DNA from: Halobellus captivus
GTDB lineage: Archaea; Halobacteriota; Halobacteria; Halobacteriales; Haloferacaceae
Direction: 5' to 3'
Length of the DNA stretch: 64,000 nucleotides
Assembly: GCF_007655485.1 (NCBI RefSeq)
Contig: NZ_VJXQ01000001.1
Coordinates: forward strand, 316,556 to 380,555
The first letter of the stretch is position 1. Each line of letters starts with the position of its first letter. A program made the position numbers and the translations under genes. A model generated the notes under the pieces. It had not been told where the DNA came from, made no database searches, and saw only the letters and a program-made list of their open reading frames with translations. This document shows, in pieces, positions 17,616 through 26,202 of the stretch.

Positions 17616-17629
17616 GGAAGGGAAGTTTA
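17561..17629. repeat. Complex inverted repeat overlapping the livK stop codon
   Basis: The outer arms TAAAC (17561-17565) and GTTTA (17625-17629) and the arms CCCTAC (17574-17579) and GTAGGG (17612-17617) enclose a perfect inner hairpin ACGGC-GTCA-GCCGT (17592-17605). The right outer arm contains the livK stop codon. It may be a transposon right end/omega-RNA relic or a bidirectional terminator for livF and livK. Confidence 0.6.
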
Positions 17630-18937
17630 CGAGAGGAGATCGCTCGATGGGTCGTACGCCGGGAGCGGCTCCGAGCGGAACTCCTCGGTGAGTCCAATCT
17701 CACCGTCGGGGTAGTAGTCGGGCGTCCCCGATTCGAAGCCGACCATAAGCTGGACGAGGTTTTCCAGCTCGCCCCACTCAGTGTACTGGATCGGCGAGGC
17801 GAACAGCGTATCCAATTCGATGTTTCGGATCGAGTCGGCGATCGCGACCGGGTCCGCCTCTCCAGCGTCCTCGATCGCGGCCCCGATGAGATCGCCGACG
17901 ACGTATCCGACGGCGTTCAGCACGCCGAACCAGTCGTCGTTTTCGTCGTAGAACCGCTGTCCGACCTCCGCGTACTGGTCGGCGAACGGATCGGGCTGCG
18001 TCTGCGCGATGAAGCCCTGTGTGACCGAGTCGCCGAGCGCGTTCGCCGACAGTTTCGCGTCGCTGCGCCCGATGACGTAGTCGGGGTTGACGTCGTCGAG
18101 ACCCTGGAGCTGGTTGTAGATCGTGAACACGCCCGGCGGGTGGCTGGCGGTGATGAGCAGATCGAGGTCCTCGGGCATCGCCCGGAGGTACGTCGTGAAG
18201 GAGTCCTCCCCGAACGGGGCGACCTCCATGTGAACGTCGACGTCGTCCGGGAAGATCGCGTTGATGCTCTGCTCCCAGGCCCGTCCGTACGAGTAGTCGG
18301 CGATGATCGCGCCGACGTTCTGGAAGCCCTGATCTTCGATGAACTGACTCACCGCGCGGGCGTTAGTCGGGGCCGGGGCGAGTCCCATCCGGAAGTTGTA
18401 GCGCGAGTCCCGAGTCAGGAACTCCGAGCTCCCAACGAACTGCGGAATGTGCGGAACTTGATTGTCTTCGGCGATCGGTGCGACGGTGAGTCCGATGTCG
18501 CTCGAAATCGATCCGGTAAGCACGACCGCGTCCTCCGCTTCGATGAGTTCCGTGGCGATACTCGTCGCCTCCGCCGGATCGAGTTGCGTGTCGCGGTCCT
18601 CGAACGCGAGCTGTCGGTCGAGCACGCCGCCGTCGGCGTTGATCTCGTTGATCCGGAAGTTGAGTCCGTCGACGAACTGCTGGGTGGTCTGCGCGTACGG
18701 GCCCGTGTAGGGCTGCAGCCCGCCGATAACGATGTCGCCTTCGCCGCCGCTGTCACCCGCGGTCGCACCGTTGCCGTCGCCACTATCGCTACCGCCGTCC
18801 CCGCCGTCCCCGCCGCCATCGCCGCCGCCATTGTTCATACATCCCGCGAGCGATCCGGCAACGACGCTCGCGCCCGTTAGCTTCAGGAAGTTCCGCCTGT
18901 CAGTCGCACTCCGCTCACTGGTGTTACCAGATGGCAT
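17627..18937 (-). CDS. livK: Liv-type ABC importer substrate-binding lipoprotein
   Basis: A 436-residue extracellular binding protein. It begins with a twin-arginine signal (DRRNFLKLTGASVV) ending in a lipobox (SLAGC), followed by a Gly/Asp/Ser-rich linker that spans the S-layer zone. The mature part is a type I periplasmic-binding fold (GGLQPYTGPYAQTTQQFVDG, AYVVGDLIGAA). Homologues bind branched-chain amino acids, amides, urea or aromatic acids; the ligand is not predictable here. The ATG at 18937 has a strong TATA box (reverse strand, near 18960-18970) at leaderless spacing. It completes the livHM/livGF importer. Its stop codon lies in a large inverted repeat. Confidence 0.9.
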   Translation of the reverse strand: MPSGNTSERSATDRRNFLKLTGASVVAGSLAGCMNNGGGDGGGDGGDGGSDSGDGNGATAGDSGGEGDIVIGGLQPYTGPYAQTTQQFVDGLNFRINEINADGGVLDRQLAFEDRDTQLDPAEATSIATELIEAEDAVVLTGSISSDIGLTVAPIAEDNQVPHIPQFVGSSEFLTRDSRYNFRMGLAPAPTNARAVSQFIEDQGFQNVGAIIADYSYGRAWEQSINAIFPDDVDVHMEVAPFGEDSFTTYLRAMPEDLDLLITASHPPGVFTIYNQLQGLDDVNPDYVIGRSDAKLSANALGDSVTQGFIAQTQPDPFADQYAEVGQRFYDENDDWFGVLNAVGYVVGDLIGAAIEDAGEADPVAIADSIRNIELDTLFASPIQYTEWGELENLVQLMVGFESGTPDYYPDGEIGLTEEFRSEPLPAYDPSSDLLS

Positions 18938-18958
18938 ACTGATCATTCATAATCGTCA

Positions 18959-18970
18959 ATATTTATATTT
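18959..18970 (-). promoter_or_regulatory. TATA box of livK
   Basis: AAATATAAATAT on the reverse strand, centred about 27 bases before the ATG at 18937. It decides against the alternative start at 18946. Confidence 0.6.
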
Positions 18971-18995
18971 TTCTACTACACGAGCGCGAGAGGGA

Positions 18996-20684
18996 TCAAT
19001 TCTCTTCGATACCCGCTCGCGTCCGCAGGGACTGCCGTTGGACTTTCCCCGTCGTCGTCGTGGGGATGTCGTCGGTGAATTCGATCTCGCGGGGGTATTC
19101 GTACTTCGCGAGACGGTCTTTGACGTGCGATTGTAGCTCGTCGGTCAGCGTCTCGTCCGGGTCGTAGCCGTCCGCGAGGACGACGAAGGCTTTCGGAATC
19201 TCACCTCGGGTCTCGTGCGGGACGCCGATGACGCCGACGTGCTGGACCGCCGGGTGCGTCAGGAGGACCTCCTCGATCTCTTTAGGTGCGATTCGATAGC
19301 CGGAACTGATGATGATGTCGTCCGAGCGGGAGTGGAACCGGAAGTAGCCGTCTTCGTCCTTCGAGACGAGGTCATCGGACAGCAACCACCCGTCTTGGAT
19401 GGTGTTCGCGGTCCGTTCCGGGAGCCCGTGGTAGCGGAGAAACAGCATCGGATCCTCGCCGTACCGGACGGCGAGTTCGCCGATCTCGTGCGGTTCGTCG
19501 ATCGGTTCGAGCGTGTCGGGATCGACGACGGCGACATCGTGCCCCGCAGAGGGGACCCCGAAGTATCCGAGTCGGTGATCGAGACCGACGGCGGGGTCGT
19601 CGCAGATGAGCCCGCCGATCTCGGAGGTTCCGTACCCCTCGAGGAATGCGGCGTTCTCGAAGGTGTCCGTCGCCCACTCGATGATCCGTTCGTCGGCCGC
19701 CTCGCCGCCAGTCGTGAGCGACTGGAGGCTGGTGAGATCGTACCGGTCTCCCGGCGTGTCGATCTGCATCATCATTCGAACCGCCGTCGGCGGTAGGTTG
19801 AGGTGGGTGATGCCGTAGTGGTCGATCAACTCGAACTCCCGCTCGGGATCGAACTCTCGACCGGCGTAGCCGACGACCGGAATCCCGTAAAACATCGCCG
19901 GGAGCACGATCCCCGGAAGCGACATAATCCACGACCACTCCGAGACGGTTCGGACCACTTGCTCGTCGTCCGTCCGGTGACACTGGAGGCTGAGGAACTG
20001 CGGCAACTCGCCGAGGAGGTGTTGATGAGCGTGTACGACGCCCTTCGGCTCTCCCGTGGTCCCGCTCGTGTAGATGATGAACGCCTCGTCGTCGGCGCTG
20101 GTCGGCCGGGTCTCAAACGAGGCGGACGCGCCGTCGATCGCCTCGTGAAAGTTGACCTCGTCGCCCCGATCGAAGTCGCCGTACGTGACTATCAGGTCGA
20201 GCGAGTCGACGGCATCACGCACCGATCTGAGCGCGTCGATCGCGGCTTCATCGGCCAGAAACACCGACGCACTGCAGTCTTGCAGTCGGTAGGTGAGTCC
20301 GTCGGAGCCGAGCAGGACGGTGAGGGGAACGGAGATCGCACCGATCTTGAACGCGGCGAGATGCCCAACGAGGGACTCGACGCACTGCGTTCCGTTGACC
20401 GCGACGTGATCGCCCGCGCCGACTCCTTCGTCGGTGAGGAACGTCGCAAATCTGTTTGCCAAGCGGTTCAGCTCCGCGAACGTGTATTCGGATCGCTCGC
20501 CATCGAGTCGATCGAGTGAGAGCGCCACGCGATCCGGTTCGCGTTCCGCCCAGCGCTCGCAGGCGTACCGGGCGATGTTGAACGTCTCCGGAACCTCCCA
20601 GGAGAACCACTCGTTGATCTCTTCGAGCGTCTCGAATGCCTGCTGGTGGAAGTAGTACTTCTCCAACTCCGTGGGTACGGTCAT
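18996..20684 (-). CDS. AMP-forming acyl-CoA ligase (second)
   Basis: A 562-residue ANL-family ligase nearest the medium-chain acyl-CoA synthetase/benzoate-type group. A3 is IYTSGTTGEPKGVVHAH, A5 is LEGYGTSEIGG, A8 lies in SKDEDGYFRFHSRSDDI, and the C-terminal Lys is in TTTTGKVQRQSLR. It forms a CoA thioester from a carboxylic acid and ATP. It lies immediately upstream of livK on the same strand (58 bases), and an IclR gene follows upstream, so uptake, activation and regulation are neighbours. A TATA-like AT-rich stretch at 20706-20717 precedes the ATG. Aromatic or fatty acids are both possible substrates. Confidence 0.9.
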   Translation of the reverse strand: MTVPTELEKYYFHQQAFETLEEINEWFSWEVPETFNIARYACERWAEREPDRVALSLDRLDGERSEYTFAELNRLANRFATFLTDEGVGAGDHVAVNGTQCVESLVGHLAAFKIGAISVPLTVLLGSDGLTYRLQDCSASVFLADEAAIDALRSVRDAVDSLDLIVTYGDFDRGDEVNFHEAIDGASASFETRPTSADDEAFIIYTSGTTGEPKGVVHAHQHLLGELPQFLSLQCHRTDDEQVVRTVSEWSWIMSLPGIVLPAMFYGIPVVGYAGREFDPEREFELIDHYGITHLNLPPTAVRMMMQIDTPGDRYDLTSLQSLTTGGEAADERIIEWATDTFENAAFLEGYGTSEIGGLICDDPAVGLDHRLGYFGVPSAGHDVAVVDPDTLEPIDEPHEIGELAVRYGEDPMLFLRYHGLPERTANTIQDGWLLSDDLVSKDEDGYFRFHSRSDDIIISSGYRIAPKEIEEVLLTHPAVQHVGVIGVPHETRGEIPKAFVVLADGYDPDETLTDELQSHVKDRLAKYEYPREIEFTDDIPTTTTGKVQRQSLRTRAGIEEN

Positions 20685-20758
20685 CGTTCACGTGAACATA
20701 ACGATCGATATTAAAAATGCAGTGTGCGTCCCTCGCTCAGATCGGGGACGTCGCCGAT

Positions 20759-20926
20759 CGATCGGACGAGACAGCGACTTCGGCACGACGATTGCGACAC
20801 ATCGACCACGACTCAACGATTTCGACACACCGACAGCGATACGCGAACCGCAACACTACGACTGCGAGACGACGACTGCAACACCACGACAACGAAACGA
20901 CGACTGCAACACCACGACTGCGAGAT
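20759..20926. repeat. 14-base tandem repeat array
   Basis: Twelve consecutive 14-base units in exact register, from 20759 to 20926, consensus near NACGACTGCGACAC. Each unit ends AC, TC or AT and differs by a few substitutions; units at 20871 and 20899 are identical. The array fills the gap between the acyl-CoA ligase promoter and the end of the IclR gene and has no spacers. Open frames across it are products of the repeat. Confidence 0.85.
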
Positions 20927-20953
20927 CACCGCACTCAAGACCCGGTCCGGACG

Positions 20954-21715
20954 CTACGGCGCGTACTGGTAGTTGACAGAGATGATGTTCGCGGACTTCT
21001 GCACCTCGTCGGCGAGTTCCTCTCTGTACTCCGCATCGCGCAGTCGATCGGACGGACAGACCACGCCGATCGATCCGAGCACCTCGTCGCCGACGCGGAC
21101 CGGGGCGGCGACAGCGCCCATCCCGACGACCTGCTCGTTCCGGTCGATTCCGTAACCCTGCTCTCGGATCGCCTCCAGTTCCGCGTCGAGCGACTCGCGG
21201 TCCGTGATCGTGTGCTCGGTCCGGGCGGTGAGGCCGTGCGCGTCGATGATCGATTCGATCCGCTCGTCGCCGAGGAACGCGAGTATCACTTTTCCACCCG
21301 CGTGCGTGTGGATCGGGGTCTTGAGCCCCGGATAGATCCCCAACCGAAGCGACTCCGATCCGAACTCTGTGTGCAGAATGACGAACTGTCCCCGCTCCTC
21401 AACGTTGACGCTGACGAGTTCTCCCGTACTATCGACCAGTCGGTCTAACTCGGGCTTGGCGACGTGGAACAGCCGATTGCGGTATTTGACCTGCCCGCCC
21501 AGTTCCAATAACTGAAAGCCCAACCGGTACGTACCGTCCTCGTTGATCACGTAGCCCATCGTTCGCAGGGTCCGGAGGTAGTCGTGGACCGTACTCTTCG
21601 GGAGATCGAGCCGTCGAGCGAGTTCCGCGACGCCGACCTCCTTCTGCTCTTTGAGCACGTCCATTATTTCGAACGCCCGCTGGATCGTTTTCAGCGGCGG
21701 CGTGGTGTCGGTCAT
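20954..21715 (-). CDS. IclR-family transcriptional regulator
   Basis: A 253-residue IclR protein. The helix-turn-helix is at residues 26-50 (VGVAELARRLDLPKSTVHDY). The effector domain contains HAGGKVILAFLGDERIE and LGSIGVVCPSDRLRD. It is read toward the acyl-CoA ligase and livK genes, from which it is separated by a 14-base repeat array, and is the most likely local regulator of this uptake/activation group. The start ATG at 21715 has a TATA-like box on the reverse strand near 21747, slightly further than usual, implying a leader of a few bases. The effector is unknown; aromatic or organic acids are common for the family. Confidence 0.9.
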   Translation of the reverse strand: MTDTTPPLKTIQRAFEIMDVLKEQKEVGVAELARRLDLPKSTVHDYLRTLRTMGYVINEDGTYRLGFQLLELGGQVKYRNRLFHVAKPELDRLVDSTGELVSVNVEERGQFVILHTEFGSESLRLGIYPGLKTPIHTHAGGKVILAFLGDERIESIIDAHGLTARTEHTITDRESLDAELEAIREQGYGIDRNEQVVGMGAVAAPVRVGDEVLGSIGVVCPSDRLRDAEYREELADEVQKSANIISVNYQYAP

Positions 21716-22692
21716 CTCTACGCGGATGATATCACTGCACGAACCTAAATACTGCGGTTATTTCGAACACCGACCGAGACCTGGAGAGGGCCCCTCTCAA
21801 TCACAGCCCAGTCGTCCCCTCGAACGCAGGTCATACCGCCACTTCGAGCGCAGGCCATACCACCTCCGCTAACGTAGATTATCTCGGCGTCTCAGGCGCT
21901 GTACGCCAATGGGTCCGGGTTCAAATATGCAGTTTTCAGCCACCAGCACTCCGAGGGTTGGGTCGGTACGTCCCGCTGCTCAGAGACATCACTGCTTCGG
22001 CGTGCTGGTTCCGACTTCGAACCACCGCGGCGGCTGCTCAATCCACGCGTAGCTGCCCGGTCTCCTGGACGCTGCCGTTCGATATCCACACGCTTTCCGC
22101 TGTTTGTAGTACTCTTCAGATCAGTCTGAAATACCGGCACTACTGAGCGCCCGCCTGAATAATCTGTGCGAGTAAATCGAACGGTGGTTCGGATCATCGG
22201 AAGAGTCATCGCGCGTTCACTGAGTTCCACTGGCACGTGTTTGATTCGCCAGGCCGCACGATACCAAATACGGACCGGGGGACGGACTCCACGGAACCAA
22301 CGAGTCACCGGTTCGAATAACGAAAGTACGACTGTTATGCCGTATCCGAATTCGATCGAGCGATCTCGGCCTTTTTCGTATTCGGTCAACCGAGCGGCCT
22401 CGCTGTCGAAAGATAACTTCAGATACATATCTGCGGTAGAATGATTTGAGTAGCTCGTAAACGGGACCGTTATCGGCCAAAAATGAACCTTCGATCGGCA
22501 ATATATAGGTCAAATTTCGTACATAACCCGCGGTTTCTTGAGAGGACCCGACGCAATCGGTTCACTCCGAATGACGACGCGTTCGATGACGGAGTAGTAC
22601 GGCGATATCGAACGGGTGGGCGGTCGATACTCTCGAACACCGGGTCGACTCGCTGCACAAAGCATATATACACGAGTGCAGATAGGTTTTGT
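21716..22692. other. Gene-poor region, about 980 bases
   Basis: No convincing gene is seen. The region is less GC-rich than its surroundings and holds a two-copy 24-base direct repeat (21820-21843 and 21844-21867). A 16-base match to a tRNA T-arm start lies at 21911-21926 without a matching stem. A 178-codon frame on the reverse strand (21892-22428) is basic and resembles nothing I know. The promoter of the SMC-like gene lies at its right end. It may be an old insertion or decayed gene. Confidence 0.5.
22663..22670 (+). promoter_or_regulatory. TATA box of the SMC-like gene
   Basis: CATATATA, centred 26 bases before the ATG at 22693. This shows that the 70 upstream codons in the same open frame are not translated. 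Confidence 0.6.
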
Positions 22693-24639
22693 ATGGCGAC
22701 TTCCGAACAACTAGCTGAATCCGCTCATTTCTCTGTGGAGAATGTCGGCGGTATCGACAACACCGAGGTGGACATTCCGCCCGGTGTCACCGTTCTCACC
22801 GGCAAGAATGCTACCAACAGGACCTCGTTTCTGCGATCAATTATGGCCGCGATGGGCAGCCAGCGCGTCTCGCTGAAAGGCGACGCCGACGAGGGGCGCG
22901 TCGAACTCACTCTCGACGGCACGACTTACGAGCGAACGCTCACCCGCGCGGGCGACGGTGTCTCCTTCGAGGGCGACGCGTACCTCGACGACCCCGAGGT
23001 CGCCGACCTCTTCGCGTTCCTCTTAGAGACCAACGACGCCAGACAAGCGGCCGCCCGCGGCGAGCAACTCCGCGATGTCATTATGCGCCCCGTCGACGTC
23101 GATGCCATCCGCTCGGAGATCCGCCGTCTCGAAGAGGAGAAAGGCGACATTAACGATACTCTGGCCCGCATCGAATCCAAAAAGCGGGAACTTCCCGAAC
23201 TCGAACAGCGCCGCACCACGCTCAAAGGCAACATCGAGGACAAGCGCGAGGAACTCGCCGCCCTCGAAGACGACATCGACGACAGCAGCCGCGACGTTGA
23301 GGAGGGCCGCAAAGAGCAGGCCGAACTCGAAGAGAAGCTGCAGGAACTCCGCTCGACCCGCTCGGAACTCGAATCGATCCGCCGCAAGATCGAACGCCAA
23401 GAAGAGAGCATCTCCTCGCTGAAGCGCGAGCAGAAAGAACTCGAAGGCGACCTCGACGAGCTCCCCGAGACCCCGATGGGCGACCACCAGGATCTCGACA
23501 CCGAAATCGATCGCCTCCGAACCGAGCGCCAGGATCTGAATACCGCAATCAACGAACTCCGCAGCCTCATCCAGTACAACGAGGAACGCCTGGAAGCCGA
23601 GGACTACGAACTGCTGGAGGACGGCGGCGCGGCCGCCGCAGAGGGCGACGGCTCCGTGACGGACCAGCTCGTCGACTCGGACGACGAGACCGTGGTCTGT
23701 TGGACCTGCGGCTCCTCCGTCGAACGCGAGCAGATCGAATCGACGATCGAACGGCTGAAATCGCTCCGCACGGAGAAGGTCGAGGAACTCAACGAGATCA
23801 AGAGCACGCTCGAAGAGAAGAAACGAGAGCAGCAGGAGGCGACCAAAAAGCAGCGCAAGCGCACGGAGATCGAGCGCAAACTCGACGACATCGACGCGGA
23901 ACTCGACCGCCGCGACGAGCAGATCGACGCGCTGAAGGAGAACCGCGAATCGCTCACCGAAGACGTCGAATCGCTCGAATCAGAGGTGGAAAACCTCGAA
24001 TCGGCGGACTTCGAGGAGATCCTCTCGCTGCACAAGGAGGCGAACCAGCTCGAATTCGAGATCGACAGCCTCGAATCGGATCTCGATTCGGTCACCGAAG
24101 AGATCGAAGAGATCGAAGACGACATCGAGCGGGCCGAAGGGCTCCGCGAGAAGCGGACGGAGCTCGTCGACGCGCTGACCGACCAGCGGACGAAGATCGA
24201 CCAGATCGAGGCGGAAGCCGTCGAGTCGTTCAACGAGCACATGGAGTCGATTCTCGAACTCTTAGGCTACGAGAACATCGAACGGATCTGGATCGAGCGG
24301 ATCGAGGGCGCTGGGACGAGTGACGGGCAGACGCGCTTCGAGCTGCACATCGTGCGGACGACTGAGAACGGGGCGGCCTACGAGGACACGATCGATCACC
24401 TTTCGGAAAGCGAGCGGGAAGTCACGGGACTGATCTTCGCGCTGGCGGGCTATCTCGTCCACGATCTCCACGAGTCGGTGCCGTTTATGCTGTTGGACTC
24501 GCTGGAAGCGATCGACTCGGACCGGATCGCGGCTCTCGTCGAGTACTTCGCGGACTACGCGGACTTCCTCGTGGTGGCGCTCTTGCCCGAGGACGCCCAG
24601 GCGCTCGACGACGACTTCACCCGAGTGACGTCCATCTGA
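22693..24639 (+). CDS. sph3: Archaeal SMC-like protein (Sph3-like)
   Basis: A 648-residue Rad50/SMC-like protein of the haloarchaea-specific group. It has an N-terminal head and a long coiled coil from about residue 140, interrupted near residues 336-339 by a CWTC motif that resembles a zinc hook. A second coil arm follows to about residue 515, then the C-terminal head with the signature HLSESEREVTGLIFALAG and a Walker B region FMLLDSLEAID. The Walker A region is unusual: LTGKNATNRTSF, where GxxGKS/T would be expected. The next gene is rdfA-like; in Haloferax volcanii a neighbouring sph3-rdfA pair affects rod/disk cell shape. The start at 22693 is set by the TATA box. Confidence 0.85.
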   Translation: MATSEQLAESAHFSVENVGGIDNTEVDIPPGVTVLTGKNATNRTSFLRSIMAAMGSQRVSLKGDADEGRVELTLDGTTYERTLTRAGDGVSFEGDAYLDDPEVADLFAFLLETNDARQAAARGEQLRDVIMRPVDVDAIRSEIRRLEEEKGDINDTLARIESKKRELPELEQRRTTLKGNIEDKREELAALEDDIDDSSRDVEEGRKEQAELEEKLQELRSTRSELESIRRKIERQEESISSLKREQKELEGDLDELPETPMGDHQDLDTEIDRLRTERQDLNTAINELRSLIQYNEERLEAEDYELLEDGGAAAAEGDGSVTDQLVDSDDETVVCWTCGSSVEREQIESTIERLKSLRTEKVEELNEIKSTLEEKKREQQEATKKQRKRTEIERKLDDIDAELDRRDEQIDALKENRESLTEDVESLESEVENLESADFEEILSLHKEANQLEFEIDSLESDLDSVTEEIEEIEDDIERAEGLREKRTELVDALTDQRTKIDQIEAEAVESFNEHMESILELLGYENIERIWIERIEGAGTSDGQTRFELHIVRTTENGAAYEDTIDHLSESEREVTGLIFALAGYLVHDLHESVPFMLLDSLEAIDSDRIAALVEYFADYADFLVVALLPEDAQALDDDFTRVTSI

Positions 24640-24697
24640 GACGTCGCTGGCGACAGACCCCAGTACATTTTTGAGCCCGTTCGGCGAAGGGGTGACA

Positions 24698-25315
24698 ATG
24701 CCAGATACGACCGACAACCGACCGTCGAGCAAGGTGGCGCGGCTCATCGCCGAATACGAGCTCGAAGGGCTGGGAGACGAGCTTGAGGCTCGATGGACGG
24801 GCAACGGGGTCGAGCGGATGAGTCTCCGTGACCTCGCCGATCACTTCAACGAACGCTTGCTCGAACAGACGCTCATCGACGCCGGAATGAGCGCCCTCGA
24901 GAGCGACGTCTCGACGACGTACCAGAACCTCACCGACGACGAGGTCAGTACCGGTGTCAGAACCGACGCGCGAAGTCGGCTCGAACAGAACGGTGTCGAC
25001 GTCGACACCCTCGAATCCAACTTCGTCAGCTATCAGGCGATCAGATCGTATCTCACGGAGTATCGCGACGCGGAGTACCGCCAGCTCTCCGACGAGGAGA
25101 AGGTCGAAAAAGACCTCCAAAGCATCCAACGGTTGATGACGCGGACGCTATCGGTGACAGAAGAACGGATCGAGAAGCTGAGAGAGACCGGTCGGATCGA
25201 TATCGACGAGTTCGAGGTGTTACTCGATATGCAGGTGCTCTGTCAGCGCTGCGGAGACCAATACTCCGTCGCTGAATTCCTCGAAAATCGCGGGTGTGAT
25301 TGTCAGCGGGAGTGA
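24698..25315 (+). CDS. rdfA: Rod-determining factor RdfA-like protein
   Basis: A 205-residue soluble protein matching the RdfA family. The N-terminal part has KVARLIAEYELEGLGDELE and WTGNGVERMSLRDLADHFN, the middle is helical and acidic, and the C-terminus has a probable zinc site (CQRCGDQYS through CDC). RdfA is needed for rod-shaped cells in Haloferax and is thought to act as a regulator of shape genes. It lies 58 bases after the SMC-like gene on the same strand and also has a weak TATA-like sequence at 24663-24671, so it may be transcribed both alone and with its neighbour. The start ATG at 24698 was chosen over 24671 because of this spacing. Confidence 0.85.
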   Translation: MPDTTDNRPSSKVARLIAEYELEGLGDELEARWTGNGVERMSLRDLADHFNERLLEQTLIDAGMSALESDVSTTYQNLTDDEVSTGVRTDARSRLEQNGVDVDTLESNFVSYQAIRSYLTEYRDAEYRQLSDEEKVEKDLQSIQRLMTRTLSVTEERIEKLRETGRIDIDEFEVLLDMQVLCQRCGDQYSVAEFLENRGCDCQRE

Positions 25316-25361
25316 CGCGGCCGATTGAAACTATTCGTCGCCGATCGCTCCGTCTGTGACG

Positions 25362-25441
25362 CGCTCGACGCCGAGAGCGCACAATCGAAGACGAGAGATC
25401 ACAGTCGACGACGAGAAATCACTACCGACCGTCCGAGTCAC
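25362..25441. repeat. 20-base tandem repeat array
   Basis: Three clear 20-base units (25362, 25382, 25402), consensus near CANTCGACGACGAGAAATCA, and a weaker fourth (25422-25441) that runs into the stop codon of the IclR gene. It lies between the convergent rdfA-like and iclR genes. Confidence 0.65.
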
Positions 25442-26202
25442 CGTTGGCTCAATTTCAACTCCAGTTCGTTCGTCGCGCCCCTGATCTGATCGATGATTCC
25501 GTCGGCGAGCTGCTGATCGGTCAGTCGGTTCGCCGGTCCGGCGACACTTATCGCTCCGACGACCTCGCCGCCGACGATGATCGCTTTCCCGATAGCCCGC
25601 GCTCCCTCGACCGCCTCTTGATCGTTGATCGCGTAGCCGCGTTCGCGCGTGCGCTCCAGTACCTCGAAGAGTTCTTCGCGCGTGTTGATCGTATGAGGCG
25701 TCCGCTGTTCGAGACCGTGCCTGTCGATGATCTCGTCGACGCGCGCTTCGGGGAGGTACGCCAGGATACTTTTTCCCGACGCCAGCTGGTGGAGATACGA
25801 GCGCGTTCCGATGCGTGCGTGCGTCTGGACGGCCTGTTCGCCCAGTGCGTAGTCGAGGTACACCGCGCGCCCGTGCTCTTCGGTCACGAGCCAGGTGGCT
25901 TCGCCGGTCTCTCTCGCAAGCTGTTTGATCGTTCGCTTGCCGACCGTGGCGATATCGTGTCGATCCCGGGCTTTGATCCCGTGATCCAGGAAGCGGAGAC
26001 CGATATCGTACTTCCCGTCGGTTTTTACGAGGTATTCTAAGTCGTGTAGCGACGAGAGGTAGTCGTGAGCGGTGCTCGTGGGGACGTCGAGCGCCTCGGT
26101 TATCTCCGTCGCACCCAGCGGACCCCGTGATTGAATCAATTCGACAATCTCGGAGACCCGCTGGACCGATTGTAGTTTAATGGTCCCGTTTGTCATTGTC
26201 AT
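25438..26202 (-). CDS. IclR-family transcriptional regulator
   Basis: A 254-residue IclR protein. The helix-turn-helix is GATEITEALDVPTSTAHDYL. The effector domain includes HQLASGKSILAYLPEARVDE and VVGAISVAGPANRLTD. Starts at 26202 (ATG) or 26196 (ATG) are both possible; the longer frame to 26310 has a basic, family-unlike extension. The gene is read away from a 507-base gap that separates it from the LigM-like gene. By position it is the likely regulator of the O-demethylase/decarboxylase group that follows. The effector is unknown, but IclR members controlling protocatechuate and other aromatic pathways are well known. Confidence 0.9.
   Translation of the reverse strand: MTMTNGTIKLQSVQRVSEIVELIQSRGPLGATEITEALDVPTSTAHDYLSSLHDLEYLVKTDGKYDIGLRFLDHGIKARDRHDIATVGKRTIKQLARETGEATWLVTEEHGRAVYLDYALGEQAVQTHARIGTRSYLHQLASGKSILAYLPEARVDEIIDRHGLEQRTPHTINTREELFEVLERTRERGYAINDQEAVEGARAIGKAIIVGGEVVGAISVAGPANRLTDQQLADGIIDQIRGATNELELKLSQR

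Noticed and set aside
20717-21448. Plus-strand frames over the 14-base repeat and the IclR gene
   Set aside because: Produced by the repeat array and by the antisense of the regulator.
21911-21926. tRNA-like T-arm start (GGGTCCGGGTTCAAAT)
   Set aside because: The 3' stem half does not pair and no acceptor or anticodon arm can be built; probably chance or a very short relic.
21892-22428. 178-codon minus-strand frame in the large gap
   Set aside because: Basic, low similarity to anything I recognise and no promoter; may be a relic but not callable.
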